From positions 1 through 64,000 of the forward strand of contig URKQ01000009.1 in assembly GCA_900548455.1 (NCBI GenBank): 64,000 nucleotides of DNA, read 5' to 3'. The notes below the pieces were generated by a model. It worked only from the letters and a program-made list of their open reading frames with translations, made no database searches and was not told where the DNA came from. Origin of the DNA: an uncultured Clostridium sp. (GTDB taxonomy: Bacteria > Bacillota > Clostridia > Clostridiales > Clostridiaceae). Below, piece by piece: positions 43,905-52,047 of this stretch. The translations under genes and the position numbers were made by a program. Position 1 is the stretch's first letter. Every line of letters starts with the position of its first letter.

Positions 43905-44974
43905 TAATTAGCGCCCCCAAATCCATAACTTTTTTTAATCATCATGTACACAAAACAAGGAGCTCCTATCATAGATGTCAAAATTCCAATAGGTATTTCA
44001 GAATTTGGAACAATAGTCCTACATAATACATCTGCCCAAACCATTAAAATAGCTCCTAACAACGCACTAATTGGTATTAGCTTCTCATGATTTGTACCAA
44101 CAATACTCCTTACAATATGAGGAATAACCAACCCTACAAATCCTATCATACCCGACGTATATACAACGAATCCTATCATCGCTGAGGTAATTATCAAATA
44201 TATATGGCGATACTTTGTTAAATCCGTTCCCAAAGTAATAGATACTTCATCCCCAAGTAACATAAGGTTTAAAATTCTATATTGTGACCAAAAGAAAATT
44301 GCACATATTATTATAAATGGCAACACATATTTAACACTATCCCATTTTGCTCCTGCAAGACTTCCCATGAGCCAATAGGTGATACTCATCATTCCTTCCT
44401 TATTGTTTGCAAAATAAACAATAAAACTTGAAAAGGCAGAACACACAGCACTTAAAGCCATTCCAGATAGCAATAATTTAACAGAATTTGCTCTTCCTCC
44501 AACATTGGAAAGCATCATAACCATAAAAGAAACCCCAAGTGCACCTAAACATCCCATTACTCCAATAAAATTAGGACCTAGGGCTGTTCCAATCCCTAAC
44601 ATTATAGCTAAAGTAGCACCTAAAGATGCTCCCGAAGACACTCCTAATATATACGGATCTGCAAGTGGATTCTTTACTATGGCTTGCATCACTGTACCAC
44701 AAACTGAAAGAGCTATTCCAACCGCAACTGCCAGCATAAGTCTTGGAAGCCTAATAAACCAAACTACATCAGGCATTGCACCTTTACCATATATAGTTGC
44801 ATCTCCAACACCGAAAACCTTAAAGCACACAACTTTTAAAATATCCTTTGCAGAAATTTCCATAGACCCCATAGCAACTGCAAATATTATTGACATAATT
44901 AATGCCACAAGTAACACAATTAGAATCACTATAAAGATTGATTTATCTCTTAACTTATTTTGCTTTTTATCCAT
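43904..44974 (-). CDS. btuC: Corrinoid ABC importer permease, second system
   Basis: A 356-residue FecCD/BtuC-family permease with about ten helices. It carries LPRLMLAVAVGIALSVCGTV, the NPLADPYILGVSSGASLGAT segment and GMIGFVGLVIPHIVRSIVG. AGAAGG lies six bases before the ATG. It follows the binding-protein gene by about 40 bases. Substrate inference (a corrinoid) rests on the riboswitch. Confidence 0.88.
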   Translation of the reverse strand: MDKKQNKLRDKSIFIVILIVLLVALIMSIIFAVAMGSMEISAKDILKVVCFKVFGVGDATIYGKGAMPDVVWFIRLPRLMLAVAVGIALSVCGTVMQAIVKNPLADPYILGVSSGASLGATLAIMLGIGTALGPNFIGVMGCLGALGVSFMVMMLSNVGGRANSVKLLLSGMALSAVCSAFSSFIVYFANNKEGMMSITYWLMGSLAGAKWDSVKYVLPFIIICAIFFWSQYRILNLMLLGDEVSITLGTDLTKYRHIYLIITSAMIGFVVYTSGMIGFVGLVIPHIVRSIVGTNHEKLIPISALLGAILMVWADVLCRTIVPNSEIPIGILTSMIGAPCFVYMMIKKSYGFGGAN

Positions 44975-45016
44975 ATCTATACCTTCTATATTACATATTT
45001 TAATCTAATACTAATA

Positions 45017-46036
45017 TTATTTTTCTGGATATAAATGCTCTAAAAAGAAATCAAGAGATTCTAAAATTCTAACTCCTGGGCTATAAACTAAGCTTAAATC
45101 AATAGGATATATTTCCCCATCTTTTACAGCATCAATATTGCCTAATGCTGGATTATTTTTAAATACATCAAGACAATTTTTATCATTTAAACTAGTACTA
45201 TTAGGTCCAAAATGTACCCCAAAAATCATCTTAGGATTTAATTTAATTAAATCTTCAGCACTTAGCTTCACATTTTTATCTTTAGCAACTAGATTTGCAC
45301 CTACTTGCATTGCTATGTCTCCACCAATAGTATTTTCTCCATAAATTCTAAATACGTTTTTTTCATCTTCTAGTATAACTAAGTCAACCTTTTCTCTTTC
45401 TTTAACCAATTCTTGTCCTTCTTTAACTTTAGCCTTCATTTGATTTACTATTTCTTCAGCCTTTTCTTCCACATTGAAAACTTTTCCTAGATTTAATATG
45501 TCTTCATATTCATTTTCAAGATTTTGATCGCCTATCCCACTGTTATTAGCCATATATGTATTAATATTTCTTTCATGCCAAAAATCAACATCTCCAAGCT
45601 TTTTATCTGAAAAAGTTGAATACCAACCTAATATGTAATCTGGCTGAAGTTCAAGAGCTTTCTCTTTTGTTATAAAATCTTTTTGAACATTAGGAATTTT
45701 CTTTAAACCATATTGATACTTAGGCAGTACATCTTCAGCTCTAACCATGGACAAAACTATTCTATCCTCTAAACCAAGGGCAATCATATTTTCAAGTGAA
45801 TTAAGTCCATAACATATAACTCTTTCTGGTGCTTTATTAAAGGTAACTTCAACAATATCCTTTGAATAATTATGAGTTTTAATTGTAACTGGATAGTGAT
45901 CATCGTTTTGAACACTTTCCACCTGCTTTTCATTTACTTTTGGTTCTTCAGAACTTTTAGAACCTTTCCCCTCACATCCTGTTAAAATGCAAAATGTCAT
46001 CGTTAACATTAAAATGAATGATAATACTTTTTTCAT
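45017..46036 (-). CDS. btuF: Corrinoid ABC importer substrate-binding lipoprotein, second system
   Basis: About 339 residues. The signal peptide ends in the lipobox ILTGC with the lipidated Cys at about residue 21. The mature protein is a class III binding protein: YPVTIKTHNYSKDIVEVTF, then APERVICYGLNSLENMIALG and ALELQPDYILGWYSTFSDK. It is more like iron/cobalamin binding proteins with the NSLENMIALGL pattern than like the BtuF at 25511, so it may prefer a different corrinoid or precursor. The ATG at 46036 is chosen; the longer frame starts inside the riboswitch terminator. Confidence 0.85.
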   Translation of the reverse strand: MKKVLSFILMLTMTFCILTGCEGKGSKSSEEPKVNEKQVESVQNDDHYPVTIKTHNYSKDIVEVTFNKAPERVICYGLNSLENMIALGLEDRIVLSMVRAEDVLPKYQYGLKKIPNVQKDFITKEKALELQPDYILGWYSTFSDKKLGDVDFWHERNINTYMANNSGIGDQNLENEYEDILNLGKVFNVEEKAEEIVNQMKAKVKEGQELVKEREKVDLVILEDEKNVFRIYGENTIGGDIAMQVGANLVAKDKNVKLSAEDLIKLNPKMIFGVHFGPNSTSLNDKNCLDVFKNNPALGNIDAVKDGEIYPIDLSLVYSPGVRILESLDFFLEHLYPEK

Positions 46037-46083
46037 CTTTTTTTCTCCCCTTTTAATCTTTATTGTGACTAATAAAAAAATAA

Positions 46084-46119
46084 AAGACATTAGCATAAAC
46101 CCACTTATGCTAATGTCTT
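46084..46119 (-). terminator. Riboswitch-linked terminator
   Basis: AAGACATTAGCATAA and TTATGCTAATGTCTT form a perfect stem; on the minus strand it is followed by a long T-rich run. It lies between the cobalamin aptamer and the binding-protein gene, where an expression-platform terminator is expected. Confidence 0.8.
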
Positions 46120-46202
46120 ATAATAACAAAATAATATAATAATACCTTAAAAATATTATTTTAATATACCTTAACACACTCTATCGCTCGTAGGGTTATT
46201 TG

Positions 46203-46360
46203 TGTTTAAAAACAGGCAGGTCTTCTGACTTATGTATCATAACATCTACACCCTTCCCAGTTTCCCAGTGGATTTTGTAGACACTCCTCAATTACAGCGA
46301 CGGGATCGTGTAGGATTCTAACCTACTTCCCTTTTAATTAAAAATATAATTTTTAAACCT
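46203..46360 (-). promoter_or_regulatory. Cobalamin riboswitch of the second importer operon
   Basis: On the minus strand the series AAAAGGGAAGTAGGT, AGAATCCTACACGATCCCG, TCGCTGTAAT, GGAGTGT, CCACTGGGAAACTGGGAAGG and AAGTCAGAAGACCTGCC gives a full B12 aptamer, including the classical CCACTG box. With the downstream terminator it should stop transcription when cobalamin is bound. Confidence 0.95.
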
Positions 46361-46511
46361 ATTTTCTATTAAATTTTCCTTATCAAGGATATCATATATA
46401 TTTAAGTAATTCAATGGTATATATTGTATTTATACTATAATCTGTATATAAAGTGATTATCCTTGACATATTCTATCATTGATGTATAATTTAGGTGTTA
46501 ATAAAAGTAAA

Positions 46512-46595
46512 TATATGCAGGGGGACTATTATAGTTGAGAAGGTTAAACCTGACCCTTATAACCTGTCAGTTAACACTGTCGTAGGGAGCAAACA
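46512..46595 (+). promoter_or_regulatory. TPP riboswitch upstream of thiC
   Basis: The THI-box words GCAGGGGGACTATT, TTGAGAAGG, AACCTGACCC, TAACCTGTCAGTTAACAC and CGTAGGGAGCA occur in order. The aptamer lies about 200 bases before thiC, with a terminator hairpin between. Thiamin pyrophosphate binding should shut thiC off. Confidence 0.93.
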
Positions 46596-46727
46596 TTTTG
46601 ATTTTAAATGCTTTAGTTTGATACGACTAATGCATTTTTTTCTTTGTAAATATATATTGTACCTTTTTAAACGTTACATATATGATATTTTGAAGGATTA
46701 AGATCTTGGTTGTCCTCTATCTATTTG

Positions 46728-46762
46728 AAGTAAAGAGTAAATAGTGCAGATTTTACTTTTTT
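46728..46762 (+). terminator. TPP-riboswitch expression-platform terminator
   Basis: AAGTAAA pairs with TTTACTT, followed by TTTTT, just before the thiC ribosome binding site. The stem is short, so additional pairing upstream is likely. Confidence 0.55.
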
Positions 46763-46794
46763 AATGAGTATACATTAAGAAAGGATGAATTATT

Positions 46795-48108
46795 ATGAAA
46801 AGCTACAAAACTCAGATGGAAGCCGCTAAAAAGAACATTATTACGCCAGAAATGGAGGTTGTATCTAAAAAGGAGTCTATCGACGTTGATATGCTTAAAG
46901 ATCTTATAGCTAAAGGTCAAGTTGTTATTCCAGCAAACATTAATCATAAATCCTTGTCTCCTGAAGGAATTGGAGATGGACTTAAAACAAAAATCAATGT
47001 AAACTTAGGAATCTCAGGAGATTGCAAAAACTATGACGTTGAGATGGAAAAAGTAAAAATGTCAATTAAGTATGGCGCTGAATCTATAATGGATTTAAGT
47101 AATTACGGTAAAACAAATACTTTTAGAAAAGAACTAATTGAACTGTCTCCCGCAATGATAGGAACTGTTCCAATGTATGATGCCATCGGTTACTTAGAAA
47201 AGGACTTACTTGAAATTACAGCAATGGATTTTTTAGAAGTAGTAAAAGCCCATGCCCTTGAAGGCGTTGACTTTATGACAATTCACGCTGGCATAAACAG
47301 AAGAACTATTGAAGCCTTTAAACGTGAAGGTAGAAAAATGAACATAGTTTCAAGAGGTGGTTCATTACTATTTGCTTGGATGGAGATGACTGGAAATGAG
47401 AATCCCTTCTTTGAATATTACGACCAGCTTTTAGATATCTTAAGAGAATATGATGTAACAATTAGTTTAGGCGATGCTCTTCGCCCAGGGTGCATTGATG
47501 ATAGTACTGATGCTGGTCAAATCAGTGAACTTATTGAAATTGGAAACCTTACTACTAGAGCCTGGGAAAAAGATGTACAAGTTATGGTGGAAGGTCCTGG
47601 TCATATGGCAATGAATGAAATTGCTGCAAATATGGCAATAGAAAAAAGGATTTGCCATAACGCCCCATTTTATGTGCTAGGTCCAATAGTTACAGATATA
47701 GCTCCTGGATATGATCATATAACCTCTGCTATCGGTGGAGCAATTGCTGCCGCTAATGGTGCTAACTTTTTATGCTACGTAACACCTGCAGAACATCTAT
47801 GTCTTCCAAGTCTTGAAGATGTAAAAGAAGGTATTATGGCAAGTAAAATTGCAGCACATGCAGCGGATATTGCAAAGAACTTACCTAATGCACGTAAAAT
47901 TGATAATGAAATGGCAGAAGCTAGACATAAAGTTGATTGGGACAAGATGTTTGAAATAGCTATAGATGAAGAAAAAGCTAGAAAATATTACGAAAGCACT
48001 CCTCCATCAGATAGACATACCTGTTCTATGTGTGGAAAAATGTGTGCTGTAAGAACTACTAATATGATATTAGAAGGAAAGAAAGTTGAATTTTGCACCG
48101 AGAAATAA
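46795..48108 (+). CDS. thiC: Phosphomethylpyrimidine synthase ThiC
   Basis: A 437-residue protein of usual length for the short clostridial ThiC. It converts aminoimidazole ribotide to hydroxymethylpyrimidine phosphate in thiamin synthesis with a 4Fe-4S cluster and S-adenosylmethionine. Visible family parts are MTIHAGINRRT, SRGGSLLFAWM, SLGDALRPGC, VEGPGHMAMNEI and the C-terminal cluster motif CSMCGKMC (C-x2-C-x4-C). AAGGATG lies upstream of the ATG. No other thi genes are present in the window, so it is transcribed alone under its TPP riboswitch. Confidence 0.96.
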   Translation: MKSYKTQMEAAKKNIITPEMEVVSKKESIDVDMLKDLIAKGQVVIPANINHKSLSPEGIGDGLKTKINVNLGISGDCKNYDVEMEKVKMSIKYGAESIMDLSNYGKTNTFRKELIELSPAMIGTVPMYDAIGYLEKDLLEITAMDFLEVVKAHALEGVDFMTIHAGINRRTIEAFKREGRKMNIVSRGGSLLFAWMEMTGNENPFFEYYDQLLDILREYDVTISLGDALRPGCIDDSTDAGQISELIEIGNLTTRAWEKDVQVMVEGPGHMAMNEIAANMAIEKRICHNAPFYVLGPIVTDIAPGYDHITSAIGGAIAAANGANFLCYVTPAEHLCLPSLEDVKEGIMASKIAAHAADIAKNLPNARKIDNEMAEARHKVDWDKMFEIAIDEEKARKYYESTPPSDRHTCSMCGKMCAVRTTNMILEGKKVEFCTEK

Positions 48109-48133
48109 ATAACTTTATGCTTTTCTAAATATC

Positions 48134-48171
48134 AAAAGGTTGTGAATGATCCTTGCCATTCACAACCTTTT
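48134..48171. terminator. Terminator between thiC and the M3 peptidase gene
   Basis: AAAAGGTTGTGAATG pairs perfectly with CATTCACAACCTTTT around an eight-base loop, between convergent genes. Confidence 0.8.
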
Positions 48172-48238
48172 ATCATATCTAAACTACATTTAATTCAATA
48201 TCTCTTTAAAAATTCAACTTTAATTATTTCTATATTTA

Positions 48239-49930
48239 TTATAGTCTTTTTTCTGCATCAAACATCCATTCCTTAATTTCCTTAACAATGGTTTCAATAC
48301 TTCCACACTCAAAAGGATTTCTTATATTTCCATGTTTAAGAACTTCATTAAATGTAAAAGCTCCACCTGCTTTACATAGATTAACATAATCTTTCCAAGC
48401 TCCCATCCAGTCCTTTCTTGCCTTGCTCCAAAACTCAAAAGCCACAACCTGGGCTAACCCATAGTCTATATAATAAAAAGGTCCCCAGAAAATATGTGAC
48501 TGTCGAAGCCAAAACGTTCCTCTATTTAAATTCTCATTTCCATCATAGTCCCTATACGGAATATACTTTTTTTCTATCTGACGCCACATACTATTTCTTT
48601 CATCTATAGTAGCTTCAGGTTTTTCGTATACATTATGCTGAAATTCATCTACAGCAGCAATATATGTTAGTAAGAATAAAGCACTACACATATGTGAAAA
48701 CTTGTACTTCTCTGCTTCTTCACCAAAGAAATTTTCAAGCCATGGTTCAATTAGAAACTCCATAGACATAGAATGCATTTCAGCTATATCTTCAGTAGTC
48801 ATGACATACTCAGGTATATCATAGCTTTTACATAAATAATTTTGAAAGGCATGTCCAATTTCATGTATTACTTCATTGAAACATTCTAGCGTACCATCAA
48901 ATTTAGAACAGATGTAAGGTGCCTTGAATTTAGGTAAATATTCACAAAACCCACCAGCTTCCTTATCCTTTCTGTCTTCAATATCTAAAAGTTCCCTATT
49001 CATAATATACCTGAAAAATTCATCAGTTTCCTTTGACATAGAATTATACATTTTTAAGGCTTGATTTAAAATAAAGTTATTATCACCTTTAAGTTTAGGA
49101 TTTCCATCTTTAAAAAATATAGCTTCATCATAGAACTTTACAGGGTTAATACCTAATCGTTTACCCTGACTTTTTATTAACTCTGTATTAAGAGGCACAA
49201 TGTAATCAAGAATCTGCTTTCTAAAATTATCAATCATTTTTCTATCATAGCCAATTCTATTCATACGTGCATATCCCATTTCGATGAAATTTTTATAACC
49301 CATTTTTACAGCCATCTTTTGACGCAACTTCACGAACCTATCAAAAAGATCTTCCATTTTCTCTTCTGACTTCAAATCCAATTTATTTTGTGCTTCGAAT
49401 GCTCTTTTTCTAACACTTCTATCCTTGTCACATATTAAAGAATTAAAATCCCATCTTGTAAATTCTTTTCCCTCATAAATAGATATACGTGATTCACATA
49501 ACTCTACATACTCTGTTACTAACTTATTTTCTTCCTGTAATTCTTCAAGTATTTTTTCTGAAGTACATTTCATCTTCATATTAGCCAAATCAAATAACTT
49601 ATTACCATACTTATTTCGTAAATCTTTCTCATTTTTACAGTAAACTAATACCTTATAAAAATCACAAACAAGATTATCAAAAATAGGTTCAGCTTCATCA
49701 TAATAATCCATTTCTTTCTCAAAATACTCTTTATTTATATTAAGAGTTTTCTTTAAAGAAGCTAGTCCCTGCATAGAATTAAATTCATCCCTTAAAGTAT
49801 TAATTTCAGTTATAATTTCGCATTGTTTTTGAAAAGAATCTGTTTTGGTAAATTCCTCTATAAGTTTTTGCATTTTATTTTTAATTTCATTTATATCTGC
49901 CCTTTTATATTTAAACTCACTAAACTTCAT
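48239..49930 (-). CDS. M3-family oligoendopeptidase
   Basis: About 563 residues, cytoplasmic, of the PepF/M3 oligopeptidase type. The zinc site HEIGHAFQNYL (His at about 356 and 360) is preceded by APYICSKFDGTLECFNEV, and the C-terminal part has DEFQHNVYEKPEATIDERN and FWGPFYYIDYGLAQVVAFEF, both family-like. It cleaves short peptides. The first frame start is a GTG that touches the AGGAAG site; the ATG at 49930 is preferred. It is monocistronic. Confidence 0.9.
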   Translation of the reverse strand: MKFSEFKYKRADINEIKNKMQKLIEEFTKTDSFQKQCEIITEINTLRDEFNSMQGLASLKKTLNINKEYFEKEMDYYDEAEPIFDNLVCDFYKVLVYCKNEKDLRNKYGNKLFDLANMKMKCTSEKILEELQEENKLVTEYVELCESRISIYEGKEFTRWDFNSLICDKDRSVRKRAFEAQNKLDLKSEEKMEDLFDRFVKLRQKMAVKMGYKNFIEMGYARMNRIGYDRKMIDNFRKQILDYIVPLNTELIKSQGKRLGINPVKFYDEAIFFKDGNPKLKGDNNFILNQALKMYNSMSKETDEFFRYIMNRELLDIEDRKDKEAGGFCEYLPKFKAPYICSKFDGTLECFNEVIHEIGHAFQNYLCKSYDIPEYVMTTEDIAEMHSMSMEFLIEPWLENFFGEEAEKYKFSHMCSALFLLTYIAAVDEFQHNVYEKPEATIDERNSMWRQIEKKYIPYRDYDGNENLNRGTFWLRQSHIFWGPFYYIDYGLAQVVAFEFWSKARKDWMGAWKDYVNLCKAGGAFTFNEVLKHGNIRNPFECGSIETIVKEIKEWMFDAEKRL

Positions 49931-50093
49931 TTTATATTTCACTTCCTAAAACCAATATTATTTAACGACTTACTATTTCCTTCAAGTAAGTAATTACTAT
50001 TTTTAACAAGCTTGTTAATATGAGTATAACATAGCATGTATCATATTCAAAGGTTCTCGTTTTGACCTTAATGACTCATTAAATCAATATACT

Positions 50094-50270
50094 TTAGGTA
50101 AATTGAAAGATATTCCCTAAAAATATTACCATAACAGAAAATATTATTAATATAAGCACTATTAAAAATGAAATAATATTTATAATGAGAATCTCCTTAT
50201 TTTTAATCATTGTAAATGATAGTAGAATAATTACAAAAGAAATTAAATATACAAAGATATAATAGAGCAT
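50094..50270 (-). CDS. Possible small two-helix membrane protein
   Basis: The frame encodes two hydrophobic helices (MLYYIFVYLISFVIILLSF and IISFLIVLILIIFSVMVIFL) split by a short charged loop MIKNKE. A longer frame starts with TTG at 50315 inside an AGGGGG site; no ATG or GTG follows that site in frame, and the ATG at 50270 lacks a ribosome site. So the start is unclear, and this may not be a gene. No family is recognised. Confidence 0.35.
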   Translation of the reverse strand: MLYYIFVYLISFVIILLSFTMIKNKEILIINIISFLIVLILIIFSVMVIFLGNIFQFT

Positions 50271-50459
50271 GTTACAAAAATTTTCTTTAATTTCACAGAT
50301 AAAAATCCCCCTCAATTTCTATAAAAACTATTACAATTATAATTCCCAAAACGATATTTTAACCATATTATACCATTTAACCTTCCTTTGATAAGTATTT
50401 CAAATATAGATTGTGTAGTAAAATAAAAGGTAATATAGGTATTACTCAAAAAAATAACT

Positions 50460-50496
50460 AACCCAGTAGACTAGATAGAAATCTTTCCTACTGGGT
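50460..50496. terminator. Terminator at the distal end of the CRISPR array
   Basis: AACCCAGTAG and CTACTGGGT arms; on the minus strand a T-rich run follows. It is placed 35 bases past the last degenerate repeat and would end the pre-crRNA. Confidence 0.7.
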
Positions 50497-50560
50497 ATTT
50501 TTATATTCAAGATGGCATTATATTAAAATCATTTAAATAAATCCTATGTTGAAGTTAAGC

Positions 50561-50741
50561 CTCTTGGAGATTTATCCCCAAACCCCATTTGATCTTCTCT
50601 CTAAATATATCATAAACCTTTTTATTTTCAGTTACCATATACTTTTCTTACAGCTAATTATTTGCCTTCTGAAGTTACAAATACCTAATTCAAACTATAC
50701 TTTTAACATCTCTTCCCTCTTAACTCTTGGTTATTCACTAA
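50561..50741 (-). repeat. Array-embedded element E, copy 1
   Basis: About 181 bp in place of a spacer. It begins (plus strand) CTCTTGGAGATTTATCCCC and is strongly similar over its whole length to the copies at 50971, 51448 and 51863. The palindrome is imperfect in this copy. Confidence 0.85.
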
Positions 50742-50970
50742 TAACAAATACATCTCATGTTGATATTAATCTTATTTAAAATCTTCTTCTATACCATCAA
50801 TTCTGATTTAAATACATCCTATGTTGTTATTAAACGTATGTTAAAAAGTAATGAAAGTATAACAATTAACGGATTTAAATACATCTCATGTTGTTATTAA
50901 ACTGATATAATGTTTTTGTATTGCATTTGTATATACAAAAATTTAAATACATCTTATGTTGATATTAAAG

Positions 50971-51153
50971 CTCCTTGGGGATTTATCCCCAAACCTCATT
51001 TGGTTTTCTATCTAAATATATCATAAACCTCTTTAACTTCAGTTACCATTTCACTATTTTAAACAGCTAATTATTTGCCTTCTCAAGTTACAAATACCTA
51101 ATTCAAACTATACTCTTAACATCTCTTCCTTCTTAACTCTTACTTCTTCACTA
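50971..51153 (-). repeat. Array-embedded element E, copy 2
   Basis: About 183 bp between CRISPR repeats at 50941-50970 and 51154-51183. It carries the palindrome TTGGGGATTTATCCCCAA. Confidence 0.85.
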
Positions 51154-51447
51154 CTAAAAATACATCCTATGTTGTTATTAATCTACACGTGCAAAATTTA
51201 TGAGTCAACAATCATTATCATTTAAATACATCTTATGTTGAAGTTAATCTGAAATGGAAGCTATGAGACTTCAATCTTCATTCGCATTTAAATACATCTT
51301 ATGTTGAAGTTAAACTTTATTGTTGCCGCAGGTACTGTAATAGAAAATTCATTTAAATACATCTCATGTTGATATTAAACAGGAAATAACATTGGTTGAA
51401 GTTGGAGAATTGCTTACATTTAAATACATCTCATGTTGATATTAAGC

Positions 51448-51636
51448 CTCTTGGGGATTTATCCCCAAACCCCGTTTGGTTTTCTCTCTAAATATATCAT
51501 AAATCTTTTTGTTTTTAGTTACCATTATACTTTTTTCATAGCTAATTATTTCACTTTTGAAGTTACAAACATCTTACTTGAAATTATACTTTTAATCCCT
51601 TTTAATTTTCAATTCTCAATTTTTAATTCTTAATTA
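51448..51636 (-). repeat. Array-embedded element E, copy 3
   Basis: About 189 bp between repeats at 51418-51447 and 51637-51666. The last third is the most divergent of the four copies; the palindrome is intact. Confidence 0.85.
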
Positions 51637-51862
51637 CTGGCATACATCCTATGTTGTTATTAATCGATCTTACAGAAAAACTTTTACTAGGTTCATCTAC
51701 ATTTAAATACATCCTATGTTGATATTAAACAAGATTAAAAGTAGCAATAAATATATTTAAAAATAAATTTAAATACATCTTATGTTGATATTAAACAGCA
51801 ACTAAGAGTGGGTACAAAATAGCAAATGAGGGATTTAAATACATCTTATGTTGAAGTTAAGC

Positions 51863-52047
51863 TTCTTGGGGATTTATCCCCAAACCTCATTTGATCTTCT
51901 CTCTAAATATATCATAAACCTTTTTATTTTCAGTTACCATTATACTTTTCTTACAGCTAATTATTTGCATTCTGAAATTGCAAATATCCTATACGAAATT
52001 ATACTCCTAACATCTCTCCCTCTTAACTCTTACTTCTTCACTACTAA
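51863..52047 (-). repeat. Array-embedded element E, copy 4
   Basis: About 185 bp between repeats at 51833-51862 and 52048-52077. The flanking right-hand repeat has a partial duplication ATACATACATCC. Confidence 0.85.

Noticed and set aside
44505..45008. Plus-strand frame of 167 codons
   Set aside because: Antisense to the FecCD permease gene, which has full family motifs; low-complexity proline/threonine composition typical of shadow frames.
46495..46701. Plus-strand frame of 68 codons before thiC
   Set aside because: It covers the TPP riboswitch, whose conserved boxes explain the sequence; no ribosome binding site is seen.
50400..50530. Leader of the CRISPR array at its left end
   Set aside because: Repeats are degenerate on this side, a terminator lies there, and the cas genes, the promoter and the uniform repeats are at the right end.
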